A DNA stretch of 5,507 bases, taken from Geobacteraceae bacterium (GTDB lineage Bacteria; Desulfobacterota; Desulfuromonadia; Desulfuromonadales; Geopsychrobacteraceae). Location: contig JAMOPE010000445.1 in the NCBI GenBank assembly GCA_027064785.1, positions 1 to 5,507 of the forward strand, written 5' to 3'. This document shows positions 1 to 5,500 of the stretch, piece by piece (the stretch's first letter is position 1; the number at the start of each line of letters is the position of its first letter). The notes under the pieces are model-generated. The model saw nothing but the letters and a program-made list of their open reading frames with translations. It searched no databases and was not told the origin of the DNA. The position numbers were made by a program, and so were the translations under genes.

Positions 1-316
1 CGCGAGGATGCCAGTAACGCATGATAACGTAGGGCTTGACATGCTCCCCCAGTCGTTGTGCCGTCCCGACTGCCTGCTTTTGAGTCCATTCCAGCAATGG
101 CGACTTGCCACCAATCGTCCGGTAGTTTTCAACAACCTTCCTTGCCCGCCGTGACGAAATCATTTTGGCAAACGGCTTCTGTAACAATGCTCCTGCCGGA
201 AGTTGAATCAATTCGCGATCGGAAAACAGGTTGTAGAGAAATGGTTTAACGGCTTCGAGAGAATCGGGGCCACCCATGTTGAGAAGAATCAAAGCTGTTG
301 GTTTGGAATTGGACAT
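1..316 (-). CDS. hemH: Ferrochelatase HemH, N-terminal 105 residues (runs off the left edge)
   Basis: Ferrochelatase inserts ferrous iron into a porphyrin, normally protoporphyrin IX, as the last step of classical heme synthesis; it is cytoplasmic or peripheral to the inner membrane. The visible part reads ALILLNMGGPDSLEAV at residues 8-23, the N-terminal signature of the family. It continues with YRTIGGKSP at 65-73 (the usual motif is IGGGSP, so the third Gly is Lys here) and MRYWHP at 99-104. The NMGGP form resembles mitochondrial and Gram-negative protoporphyrin ferrochelatases, and lacks the AYGTP-type Tyr of Firmicute coproporphyrin ferrochelatases. The ATG at 316 fits the family start; the ribosome site before it (AGAGATG) is weak. 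It is the last visible gene of the radical SAM-hemE-hemH operon, 134 bp after hemE. The remaining two thirds, with the catalytic His and Glu, lie outside the window. The gene is cut by the window edge and shows no sign of damage. Confidence 0.93.
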   Translation of the reverse strand, partial: MSNSKPTALILLNMGGPDSLEAVKPFLYNLFSDRELIQLPAGALLQKPFAKMISSRRARKVVENYRTIGGKSPLLEWTQKQAVGTAQRLGEHVKPYVIMRYWHPR

Positions 317-342
317 GAATTACATCTCTGCAATTTGATATT

Positions 343-438
343 CCCTCTCCCTGAGGGAGAGGGTCAGGGTGAGGGGAACGTTGAAACCGAAAGCCCCCTC
401 ATCCGGTCTGCGACCACCTTCTCCCTCAAGGGAGAAGG
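343..438. repeat. REP/BIME-like palindromic intergenic element between hemE and hemH
   Basis: Two inverted modules face each other. The left one has a hairpin with a 9-bp stem (343-351 pairs with 355-363, CCCTCTCCC/GGGAGAGGG, 3-nt loop). The right one has a 10-bp stem (417-426 with 429-438, CCTTCTCCCT/AGGGAGAAGG, 2-nt loop) plus a small GGTC/GACC hairpin at 405-415. The inner edges also pair: TGAGGGG at 370-376 with CCCCTCA inside 394-401. The sequence closely resembles a family of CCCTCTCCC/GGGAGAGGG intergenic repeats that I recall from many proteobacterial genomes. It lies wholly within the 134-bp gap, so it is transcribed between hemE and hemH. It could form a strong RNA structure affecting 3' end stability of hemE or read-through into hemH. 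No uridine tract follows either hairpin on the minus strand, so it is not a standard terminator. Family membership is from memory; the palindromes are directly visible. Confidence 0.8.
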
Positions 439-450
439 GTCAAAGCATTA

Positions 451-1488
451 TTATTTTTGACTCAGCCGATGGACACACTCCACCATATGAATCGCATTCT
501 CCGGTGGCACTGTCGGCAGAATCCCGTGCCCCAGATTGAAGATCAGACCCGGTCGATCGTTATTTTCATCAAGAATCCGCTGAACCTCTTTCTCGATATA
601 GTCTTTTGGTGCGTAGAGGACTGTCGGGTCAAGGTTCCCCTGAACAGCGACATCATCACCTAGAATATCTCTGGCTTTACCGAGATTGACATGCCAGTCA
701 AGCCCCAGAACATCGGCACCCGATTCCTTGACCAGTTCGAGCATTGTGCCGCCACCCTTGACAAAATAGATGATCGGGATTCCATCACGATTGAGGCCAT
801 TGATCAACTGCTGAACATACGGCAGAATATACCGCTCGTAATCGTGAGGAGCCAGCAGACCACCCCATGTATCAAAAATCTGGATGGTCTGAGCACCGGC
901 TTCAATCTGCATGTTCAGATAGCGACGATCCATCTCGGTAATTTTCTGCATCAACGCATCGTAGAGCGGGAAATCGGAGTACATCATCTGCTTGAGGCTG
1001 GCGAAATCTTTGCTCCCCTTCCCTTCAACCATATAACAGGCGAGGGTAAACGGTGCGCCACCGAAGCCGATCAGCGGAACACGCCCTTCAAAAGCAGTCC
1101 GCAACCGTTTGATAATCGCCGGAACATAAGGAACAGCCTCGGCCATGTTTTCAGGAACCACCAAAGCGTCAACATCGGCTGCAGTGCGAATCGGGTCTTC
1201 AAACACCGGTCCCGGAACAAAGTCGAGCTTCATCCCCATCGGCTCAATCGGGGTCAAAATATCGGAAAATAGAATCGCCGCATCAACATCGAGCAGGTCT
1301 ATCGGCTGGATCGTCACTTCGGCAGCACGGGCAGGATCTTTACATAGATCGAGAAATGTTCCGCCGCCCTGCGCACGCACCTCTTTGTACTGCTTCAGAT
1401 AGCGGCCCGCCTGGCGCATCAGCCACACAGGAACACGGTCAACGGGTTGCCCCCAGCAGGCTTTGATAAAATTATATTCGTTGGACAT
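451..1488 (-). CDS. hemE: Uroporphyrinogen decarboxylase HemE
   Basis: HemE removes the four acetate carboxylates of uroporphyrinogen III to give coproporphyrinogen III in the cytoplasm, using no cofactor. The 345-residue product has the usual family length. It carries both family signatures: PVWLMRQAGR at 20-29 (Arg25 matches the substrate-binding Arg of this motif) and GFGGAPFTLACYMVEG at 141-156, with Tyr152. FSDILTP at 74-80 supplies the catalytic Asp76, and FDTWGG and GHGILP (His321) complete the active site. The ATG at 1488 is chosen because AGGAGA sits 9 nt before it; an in-frame TTG at 1509 has no ribosome site and would add seven residues with no family match. It is the middle gene of the operon, starting 31 bp after the radical SAM gene and followed, across a repeat, by hemH. 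Long open frames antisense to it are shadows. Identification is secure. Confidence 0.97.
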   Translation of the reverse strand: MSNEYNFIKACWGQPVDRVPVWLMRQAGRYLKQYKEVRAQGGGTFLDLCKDPARAAEVTIQPIDLLDVDAAILFSDILTPIEPMGMKLDFVPGPVFEDPIRTAADVDALVVPENMAEAVPYVPAIIKRLRTAFEGRVPLIGFGGAPFTLACYMVEGKGSKDFASLKQMMYSDFPLYDALMQKITEMDRRYLNMQIEAGAQTIQIFDTWGGLLAPHDYERYILPYVQQLINGLNRDGIPIIYFVKGGGTMLELVKESGADVLGLDWHVNLGKARDILGDDVAVQGNLDPTVLYAPKDYIEKEVQRILDENNDRPGLIFNLGHGILPTVPPENAIHMVECVHRLSQK

Positions 1489-1497
1489 TAATTTTGG

Positions 1498-1503
1498 TCT
1501 CCT
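1498..1503 (-). promoter_or_regulatory. Ribosome binding site of hemE
   Basis: AGGAGA on the minus strand, 9 nt before the ATG at 1488. It decides the hemE start against the upstream in-frame TTG at 1509, since the site would fall inside the coding region if that TTG were used. Confidence 0.75.
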
Positions 1504-1519
1504 GTTCAATATATATAGG

Positions 1520-2629
1520 CTATTTTCTTGCTTTCTCAGCAGCTTCTTTTTCCAGCCGTTTCTTGGTTTTTATCGGGATATAGTTACAGAATGGTTCTTC
1601 AGCCATGTAGTCACCATAAACAGCATCAGCCCGGGCGCGACAACCACCACAGACGTTGATATACTCGCACTCACCGCAGCGTCCTTTGTAGGCACTGAAA
1701 TCGCGGAGATCGTTAAAAACTTTTGAATTGAACCAGAGATCACGAAAAGGGGTCTCTTTAACATTGCCAACGGTGCTGAGGAAGTAGGAGCAAGGCTTCA
1801 GATTCCCTTCGCAATCAATCATACAAATACTTTGTGCGGCAATACATCCTTTACCGCCACCGGTCGAGAACGTGAGGCTGCGGCGTTTAAATGATTCGCC
1901 CTCTGCTTTGGCCAACTGCGGGACGACACGATAATAATGGGGAGCACAGGTCGGGCGCATCAGGATTTCATCTTCCTGTTTTTCCTGCTGATAATGCCAG
2001 GTCAGGATTTCTTCATAATCTTCTTTGCTGACCAACTCATCCATGATCTCTTCACCACGACCAGTCGGGACAATCATGAACATATACCAGGCAGTCGCTC
2101 CAAGTTTTTTGGCCACCTTAAAACAGTCGCCAATATCGTGCTGATTGCGCTTGGTAAAGGATGAGTTGATAATAAATTTCACCCCGTTGCGGCGCATCGT
2201 TTCAGCGGCACGGATGGTTCCGGCATAAGCCCCTTCACAGTTGCGAAAGTTATCGTGAATTTCGGCAGTTGAACCATCAAGAGAGAGAGAAACCATTTTA
2301 ATTCCGGTCTCTTTCATCTTTTGGCAGACTTCATCGGTCACAAAAGTCCCGTTGGTCGCGATACACATCCGCAGCCCCTTATCGGTTCCATACTGGGCAA
2401 TCTCAAAAAGATCCGGACGCATCAGCGGTTCTCCACCGGAAAGGACAAAAACCGGCTTGGAAACCTCGCAGATATCATCAATCAGCTTAAACGCTTCTGC
2501 TGTCGTGAAATCGCCTTCCGATGCTTCCATGTCAGAAGAGCAGCGACAGTGAATACAACTGAGATTACACCGCTGAGTCGCTTCCCAGGCGATCCATTTA
2601 GGGATAAATTTTTCTTCGTTGGAACTCAT
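1520..2629 (-). CDS. Radical SAM/SPASM protein of the heme-biosynthesis (AhbC/AhbD/NirJ-like) group
   Basis: The 369-residue product is a cytoplasmic radical SAM enzyme. Cys21, Cys25 and Cys28 form the CxxxCxxC motif that holds the SAM-binding [4Fe-4S] cluster, and GGEP at 65-68 is the SAM-contacting motif. The C-terminal SPASM region has Cys262-x12-Gly275-x4-Cys280 and Cys318-x2-Cys321-x5-Cys327-x2-Cys330, with Cys348 further on: enough ligands for auxiliary clusters. The CGGCRARA ending is typical of heme-pathway members such as AhbC, AhbD and NirJ. AhbD decarboxylates Fe-coproporphyrin III to heme b, AhbC removes acetates from didecarboxysiroheme, and NirJ acts in heme d1 synthesis. Position directly before hemE and hemH supports a tetrapyrrole role, but the exact reaction cannot be fixed from sequence reading. 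The ATG at 2629 has AGGAG 5 nt upstream; a GTG at 2659 lacks one. It is probably the first gene of the operon. Confidence 0.85.
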   Translation of the reverse strand: MSSNEEKFIPKWIAWEATQRCNLSCIHCRCSSDMEASEGDFTTAEAFKLIDDICEVSKPVFVLSGGEPLMRPDLFEIAQYGTDKGLRMCIATNGTFVTDEVCQKMKETGIKMVSLSLDGSTAEIHDNFRNCEGAYAGTIRAAETMRRNGVKFIINSSFTKRNQHDIGDCFKVAKKLGATAWYMFMIVPTGRGEEIMDELVSKEDYEEILTWHYQQEKQEDEILMRPTCAPHYYRVVPQLAKAEGESFKRRSLTFSTGGGKGCIAAQSICMIDCEGNLKPCSYFLSTVGNVKETPFRDLWFNSKVFNDLRDFSAYKGRCGECEYINVCGGCRARADAVYGDYMAEEPFCNYIPIKTKKRLEKEAAEKARK

Positions 2630-2633
2630 ATTT

Positions 2634-2640
2634 ACTCCTG
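2634..2640 (-). promoter_or_regulatory. Ribosome binding site of the radical SAM gene
   Basis: CAGGAGT on the minus strand, 5 nt before the ATG at 2629. It selects this ATG over the in-frame GTG at 2659. Confidence 0.75.
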
Positions 2641-2670
2641 ATATATGGTTGAGCAGCACGATCTACAAGC

Positions 2671-2700
2671 AGGATACTACAACCATTTTGTCGGGCTCAA
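2671..2700 (-). promoter_or_regulatory. Candidate promoter of the radical SAM-hemE-hemH operon
   Basis: On the minus strand, TTGAGC (2695-2700) and TATCCT (2671-2676) are separated by 18 bp, resembling sigma-70 -35 and -10 boxes with four matches each. Initiation near 2664 would give a leader of about 35 nt before the ATG at 2629. An inverted repeat and two CCATTTT copies overlap or flank the -35. Both boxes are imperfect, and the 102-bp gap does not exclude read-through from the gene upstream. Confidence 0.3.
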
Positions 2701-2731
2701 GGTTCTCGACCATTTTACTTGTTTTAAGCCG

Positions 2732-3454
2732 CTAGTCCTCGTCCAATGATAACCAGAGGATTTCGTCTTCCATATACATGGAAAAAGATTGCGGTGCGGT
2801 ATTTTTCAACAGGTTCCAGAGAAATTTGTGCACACTGCCATCTTCGGTATACATACGGGTCGATTGCAGTTCACTGAAAATCCGGGCACGCATAATCTGA
2901 TCACAGCCGGTTAAATCAATATACAGCAGTGTTTCCCCTTTGTGCTCCAGCTTTTCCACTGGATAAGGGGCAACAAGGATTCCCCCCTCAAGTGAAGTCG
3001 GCAAACCTAGTGACTTTAGCAATGATCCGGCAAGATCACGATTATAACTCTTCACCGACATGCTCTCACCCTCTTTGAGTGGCAGTGCCGGGATAACAAA
3101 TAAGGTTCCCCGCTCTTTCATCTCGTCCTGGGTTGCAAGGTAGTTCAGCTGTTGCAAGCTGCTGTCCATCACATCTGCCTGCATTTGCGGGGCTAGCAGG
3201 TAGGCATACTGATCATAAGCAAGCCGCTCATCACCCATCTTTAAAATAGCCTGCCACGGAATATCCGTCGGAGGCTGTTGCCGCAGTTTTGCCTCCTCAA
3301 GCTTGGTCAGTAGCTCCTGTAACTTGGCCATCTTCTCCTGCAACAGTTTGACCCGCTCTTCTTTTTCTCCCGCCAGCACCGGGGCAACAAAAATCTGTTG
3401 CAGACAAAAAACAACCAGCAAACCGTAAAGCAAACTCCGTGTAGCTTTCACCAT
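2732..3454 (-). CDS. Exported coiled-coil protein of unknown function
   Basis: I do not recognise this 240-residue protein. Residues 1-28 form a Sec signal peptide: Lys3 and Arg6, a hydrophobic core LLYGLLVVFCL, and a likely cut after VLA at 26-28. Cys17 is not in a lipobox because Phe precedes it, so a periplasmic or otherwise secreted soluble protein is likely. Residues about 30-60 are charged and helical with Leu at heptad-like spacing (EKMAKLQELLTKLEEAKL), predicting a short coiled coil. The rest is a mixed, probably globular region (LFVIPALPL, GGILVAPYPVEKL, LLYIDLTGCDQIMRARIF), and the chain ends in acidic LSLDED. The ATG at 3454 is preferred because GAGGAG lies 7 nt before it and the signal peptide begins there; the TTG at 3469 would overlap that site. 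It is transcribed toward the heme operon, 102 bp away, and divergently from the sensor gene. Being a real gene is well supported; its function is open. Confidence 0.8.
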   Translation of the reverse strand: MVKATRSLLYGLLVVFCLQQIFVAPVLAGEKEERVKLLQEKMAKLQELLTKLEEAKLRQQPPTDIPWQAILKMGDERLAYDQYAYLLAPQMQADVMDSSLQQLNYLATQDEMKERGTLFVIPALPLKEGESMSVKSYNRDLAGSLLKSLGLPTSLEGGILVAPYPVEKLEHKGETLLYIDLTGCDQIMRARIFSELQSTRMYTEDGSVHKFLWNLLKNTAPQSFSMYMEDEILWLSLDED

Positions 3455-3461
3455 GTAGCAA

Positions 3462-3467
3462 CTCCTC
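3462..3467 (-). promoter_or_regulatory. Ribosome binding site of the exported coiled-coil protein gene
   Basis: GAGGAG on the minus strand, 7 nt before the ATG at 3454. It decides that start over the in-frame TTG at 3469, whose codon overlaps the site. Confidence 0.7.
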
Positions 3468-3494
3468 AATAATTGATGTCATCAAAACCGGGTG

Positions 3495-3523
3495 ATTATA
3501 CAGAAAAGTGGTCAATTTAGCAT
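3495..3523 (-). promoter_or_regulatory. Candidate promoter of the exported coiled-coil protein gene
   Basis: The minus strand has a perfect TATAAT (3495-3500) about 40 bp before the ATG at 3454. The matching -35 position 17 bp away reads ATGCTA (3518-3523), only three matches to consensus. A better -35-like TTGACC (3510-3515) is too close, at 9 bp, to serve this -10. The -10 box is convincing by sequence; the whole promoter is tentative. Confidence 0.35.
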
Positions 3524-3629
3524 ATAAATAACCGGTAAAATCTCATCTTTTGTCGTAAAAACAGCCATAAGTCGTCATTCGCTCCGCCCAAAGGCACATA
3601 TAGAAAAATCTAAATAACCAACTATTCAG

Positions 3630-3648
3630 ATATTATATGTAATAATAT
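3630..3648. repeat. AT-rich inverted repeat in the divergent intergenic region
   Basis: ATATTAT (3630-3636) and ATAATAT (3642-3648) are perfect 7-bp inverted arms around a 5-nt spacer. They lie just upstream of the candidate -35 of the plus-strand unit, in a strongly AT-rich stretch. It could be a protein-binding site or an UP-like element; in sequence this AT-rich, such a palindrome may also arise by chance. Confidence 0.4.
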
Positions 3649-3659
3649 ACTACAAATGA

Positions 3660-3688
3660 TTGACTAAGATTAAATAATGTATTAATCT
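3660..3688 (+). promoter_or_regulatory. Candidate promoter of the sensor/TPR-OmpA unit
   Basis: TTGACT (3660-3665) matches the -35 consensus in five of six positions. At 17 bp lies TAATCT (3683-3688), a poor -10 with three matches. The AT-rich DNA upstream could help RNA polymerase binding. The weak -10 would fit a promoter needing an activator, or another sigma factor. The leader to the ATG at 3733 would be about 38 nt. Confidence 0.35.
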
Positions 3689-3690
3689 TA
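3665..3690. promoter_or_regulatory. Perfect 9-bp inverted repeat, possible operator
   Basis: TAAGATTAA (3665-3673) and TTAATCTTA (3682-3690) are perfect inverted arms separated by 8 nt. The element fills the spacer and -10 region of the candidate plus-strand promoter, a typical place for a dimeric repressor to bind. A role as an RNA hairpin is less likely, since it is nearly all A-T pairs. The repeat is directly visible; its function is inferred. Confidence 0.45.
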
Positions 3691-3720
3691 AGAAAAGGTA
3701 GTAGATCTATGCCAAAACAA

Positions 3721-3726
3721 GGGGAG
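3721..3726 (+). promoter_or_regulatory. Ribosome binding site deciding the sensor start
   Basis: GGGGAG lies 6 nt before the ATG at 3733. An earlier in-frame ATG at 3709 has only AAGG about 10 nt upstream. The 3733 start also places the protein directly at its basic, hydrophobic N-terminal anchor (MGIRTRSILIM). Confidence 0.7.
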
Positions 3727-3732
3727 AAGCTG

Positions 3733-4599
3733 ATGGGTATCCGCACACGCTCAATTCTGATTATGGGAATTCTTGGAATCCTGGCAATTACGGCAATCGG
3801 GTTCACTAGCTACCAACTCAGCGTCAAGAACGCCCTCGATGAAGCAAAGGTCAAAAGTAAGATCATCCTGAACTACGCAATGGCGACCAAGAAGTACATG
3901 AAGACAGTTCAGAGGCCACTGGTCAAAGAATTGATCGAAAGTGACCGCTTCTACCCTGAGCTGATGTCAGGTTTTGTGACCGCGCGCGGTACTTTTGAGA
4001 TTTTCAAGAAATCATCCCCGCAATACACCTTTAAACAGGCAACCATTGATCCACTGAATCCCTCCAATCAGGCGGATGCAGAAGAGATCGCTTTCATCGA
4101 TCATTTCGCTAAAAATCCCGATAAAAAATCGAGTGAAGGAATCATCACAAAGAATGGCAGTGATGTCTTCTACTTTGCCAAACCAATTAAAGTCAACAGT
4201 GCCGGTTGCCTGAACTGTCACGGGGATCCCTACGATGCACCGAAAGATCAGGTCGAAATTTATGGGACAGAAAGCGGTTACAACTGGAAGCTGGGTGATA
4301 CAGTTGCTGCGTTTATTGTCTACATCCCGACTGCAGATGCAATCGCTGCGGCAAAAAATCTCTCCTATACCCTGATGTCAATCGGTGCCGGGGGGATCTT
4401 TCTTGTCCTTCTGATTTTGTGGTTCTTCCTCGAACGCAGCATTGTTTCGCCAATCGTCGAACTGGCACAGCGAACCAACGATTTCAGTCTTGGTGAAGAC
4501 CTCGACACCCCCATCACCAATAAGTCGAAAAATGAAATCGGAATTTTAGCACATGCGATAGAACGGTTAAGGATCAGCCTGGTCAAGCTGCTGAAATAA
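3733..4599 (+). CDS. Membrane sensor: Tll0287-like (DUF3365) heme domain plus HAMP, no output domain
   Basis: The 288-residue product has a first membrane helix at about 7-26, a periplasmic domain at about 30-210, a second membrane helix at about 214-233 and a HAMP domain at about 232-282. The periplasmic part resembles the Tll0287-like/DUF3365 family, in which heme is bound and redox or ligand sensing is proposed. CLNCH at 159-163, followed by GDP, is a c-type heme attachment motif and is on the correct, periplasmic side. HAMP shows its conserved Pro240 and the NEIG motif before the second helix, so it looks complete. The chain ends at VKLLK, a few residues after HAMP, where such receptors normally continue into a kinase, cyclase or methyl-accepting domain. 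No continuation exists in another frame: the next gene starts 21 bp later with its own signal peptide. The architecture is clear; the signal sensed and the partner are unknown. The alternative start at 3709 would add eight residues. Confidence 0.85.
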   Translation: MGIRTRSILIMGILGILAITAIGFTSYQLSVKNALDEAKVKSKIILNYAMATKKYMKTVQRPLVKELIESDRFYPELMSGFVTARGTFEIFKKSSPQYTFKQATIDPLNPSNQADAEEIAFIDHFAKNPDKKSSEGIITKNGSDVFYFAKPIKVNSAGCLNCHGDPYDAPKDQVEIYGTESGYNWKLGDTVAAFIVYIPTADAIAAAKNLSYTLMSIGAGGIFLVLLILWFFLERSIVSPIVELAQRTNDFSLGEDLDTPITNKSKNEIGILAHAIERLRISLVKLLK

Positions 4600-4620
4600 G
4601 TAATAATCGAGGGTACGTGT

Positions 4621-5484
4621 ATGGCAAAATCTCTGCAACTGCTTATTATTCTATGTATTTTCAACCTGACGGCTGTCCCCCTGATGGCAGCAGACCAGAC
4701 GTGTAAAACATTGGCGGTTCAGATTAAGAGAGAACGCAATCTGCTAAAAAAACAAACTGTGATTCAAAAGGCCCTGAAACTTTGCCCTGATGATGCTGCA
4801 ATTCATTACGGTGCCGGGTATGCAGCTGAAAGGTTACGTAAATACGAAAAAGCTCTATCGTATTATCTGCAGGCCAGTGAGCTTGATCCCGAATATGCCA
4901 AAGCATACTTCGGGCTTGGTGATATCTACATGGTCCTGGGAAATGCCGGATCAGCCATCGACGCCTACGAAAAGGGACTGCAACGGGTGCCACAAAACAA
5001 ACGCGCGCGAGCGTCTCTGAAGGTCGCAAAGATCAAACACAAAGCGGAGCAAGGTGAAGCGATAACCTCCAGTGAATTTATTCAGGTCATGCAACAGAGC
5101 AAGAAAAAAGAAACAACACAAGGAGCTATCGATGGTCCTTTGTTGAGAATGCAGATCCACTTTTTGTCATCGTCTGCTCAATTGTCCGATGATGCGAAAG
5201 CACAACTGCAAATTGTCGGTAACGCACTTGAAGATCCGGCATTAAGCGGCCAAAAATTTGAGATTTCCGGTCACACCGACGATACCGGTCAGCCAGAAAA
5301 CAACCTTGTGTTGTCAAAAATGCGAGCAGAGCAGGTCAGGAAATATTTACTGAATACATTTGCGATCAAACCGGACAATCTGATCGTGGCATATTACGGC
5401 GATACCCGACCGGCACGGCCCAATACAACAATGGAAAACCGGGCGTTAAACCGCCGGGTTGAATTTAAACGACTGGATCAATAA
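4621..5484 (+). CDS. Secreted TPR protein with C-terminal OmpA-like peptidoglycan-binding domain
   Basis: The 287-residue product begins with a Sec signal peptide (hydrophobic core LLIILCIFNL, cut near Ala23/Ala24). Two tetratricopeptide repeats occupy about 57-90 and 91-124, with typical A-x-YY-x-A and GLGDIY...A-x-AYEKGL patterns, giving a protein-binding surface. A polar, Lys/Gln-rich linker follows to about 170. The OmpA-like domain spans about 172-287: GHTDDTG at 217-223, LSKMRAEQV, and NRALNRRVEF at 273-282. These carry the Asp and Arg expected to bind the diaminopimelate of peptidoglycan. Mature Cys28 and Cys55 could form a disulfide. GAGGG 7 nt before the ATG supports the start. It is 21 bp after the sensor gene and almost certainly co-transcribed with it. 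It probably acts as a periplasmic scaffold tied to the cell wall; its TPR partner may be the sensor or an unseen downstream product. Confidence 0.9.
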   Translation: MAKSLQLLIILCIFNLTAVPLMAADQTCKTLAVQIKRERNLLKKQTVIQKALKLCPDDAAIHYGAGYAAERLRKYEKALSYYLQASELDPEYAKAYFGLGDIYMVLGNAGSAIDAYEKGLQRVPQNKRARASLKVAKIKHKAEQGEAITSSEFIQVMQQSKKKETTQGAIDGPLLRMQIHFLSSSAQLSDDAKAQLQIVGNALEDPALSGQKFEISGHTDDTGQPENNLVLSKMRAEQVRKYLLNTFAIKPDNLIVAYYGDTRPARPNTTMENRALNRRVEFKRLDQ

Positions 5485-5496
5485 TCGTAAACGTTC

Positions 5497-5500
5497 TGGA
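5497..5500 (+). promoter_or_regulatory. Possible ribosome binding site of a following gene
   Basis: GGAG within CTGGAGCAACTA ends 7 nt before the right edge, only 12 bp after the TPR-OmpA stop. This is the spacing expected if another plus-strand gene starts just beyond the window. No hairpin with a T tract ends the unit here. Confidence 0.3.

Noticed and set aside
343..363. Hairpin as a rho-independent terminator of hemE
   Set aside because: On the minus strand the hairpin is followed by AATATCAAATTG and not by a T tract, and the element looks like a dispersed repeat.
58..460. Two short plus-strand open frames near the left edge
   Set aside because: They lie antisense to hemH and run across the palindromic repeat; the encoded sequences look non-protein-like.
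691..1272. 193-codon open frame on the plus strand inside hemE
   Set aside because: It is fully antisense to a secure hemE, has no recognisable domain, no good ribosome site, and a composition typical of a shadow frame.
2321..2641. 106-codon plus-strand frame antisense to the radical SAM gene
   Set aside because: Shadow of the N-terminal coding region of the radical SAM gene, with no domain or supported start.
3404..3412. Lipoprotein modification at Cys17 of the exported coiled-coil protein
   Set aside because: The residues before the Cys are Val-Val-Phe, which does not fit a lipobox; a normal cut after VLA at residue 28 is better.
3501..3515. TTGACC as the -35 box for TATAAT at 3495-3500
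   Set aside because: The spacer would be only 9 bp, too short for a sigma-70 promoter.
4590..4625. Frameshift separating the HAMP protein from a lost output domain
   Set aside because: The downstream gene starts with its own ribosome site and signal peptide and encodes an exported protein; no kinase, cyclase or MCP sequence is seen in any frame.
4365..5317. Several minus-strand open frames opposite the sensor and TPR-OmpA genes
   Set aside because: Both plus-strand genes have clear domains, ribosome sites and signal or membrane segments; the antisense frames show none.
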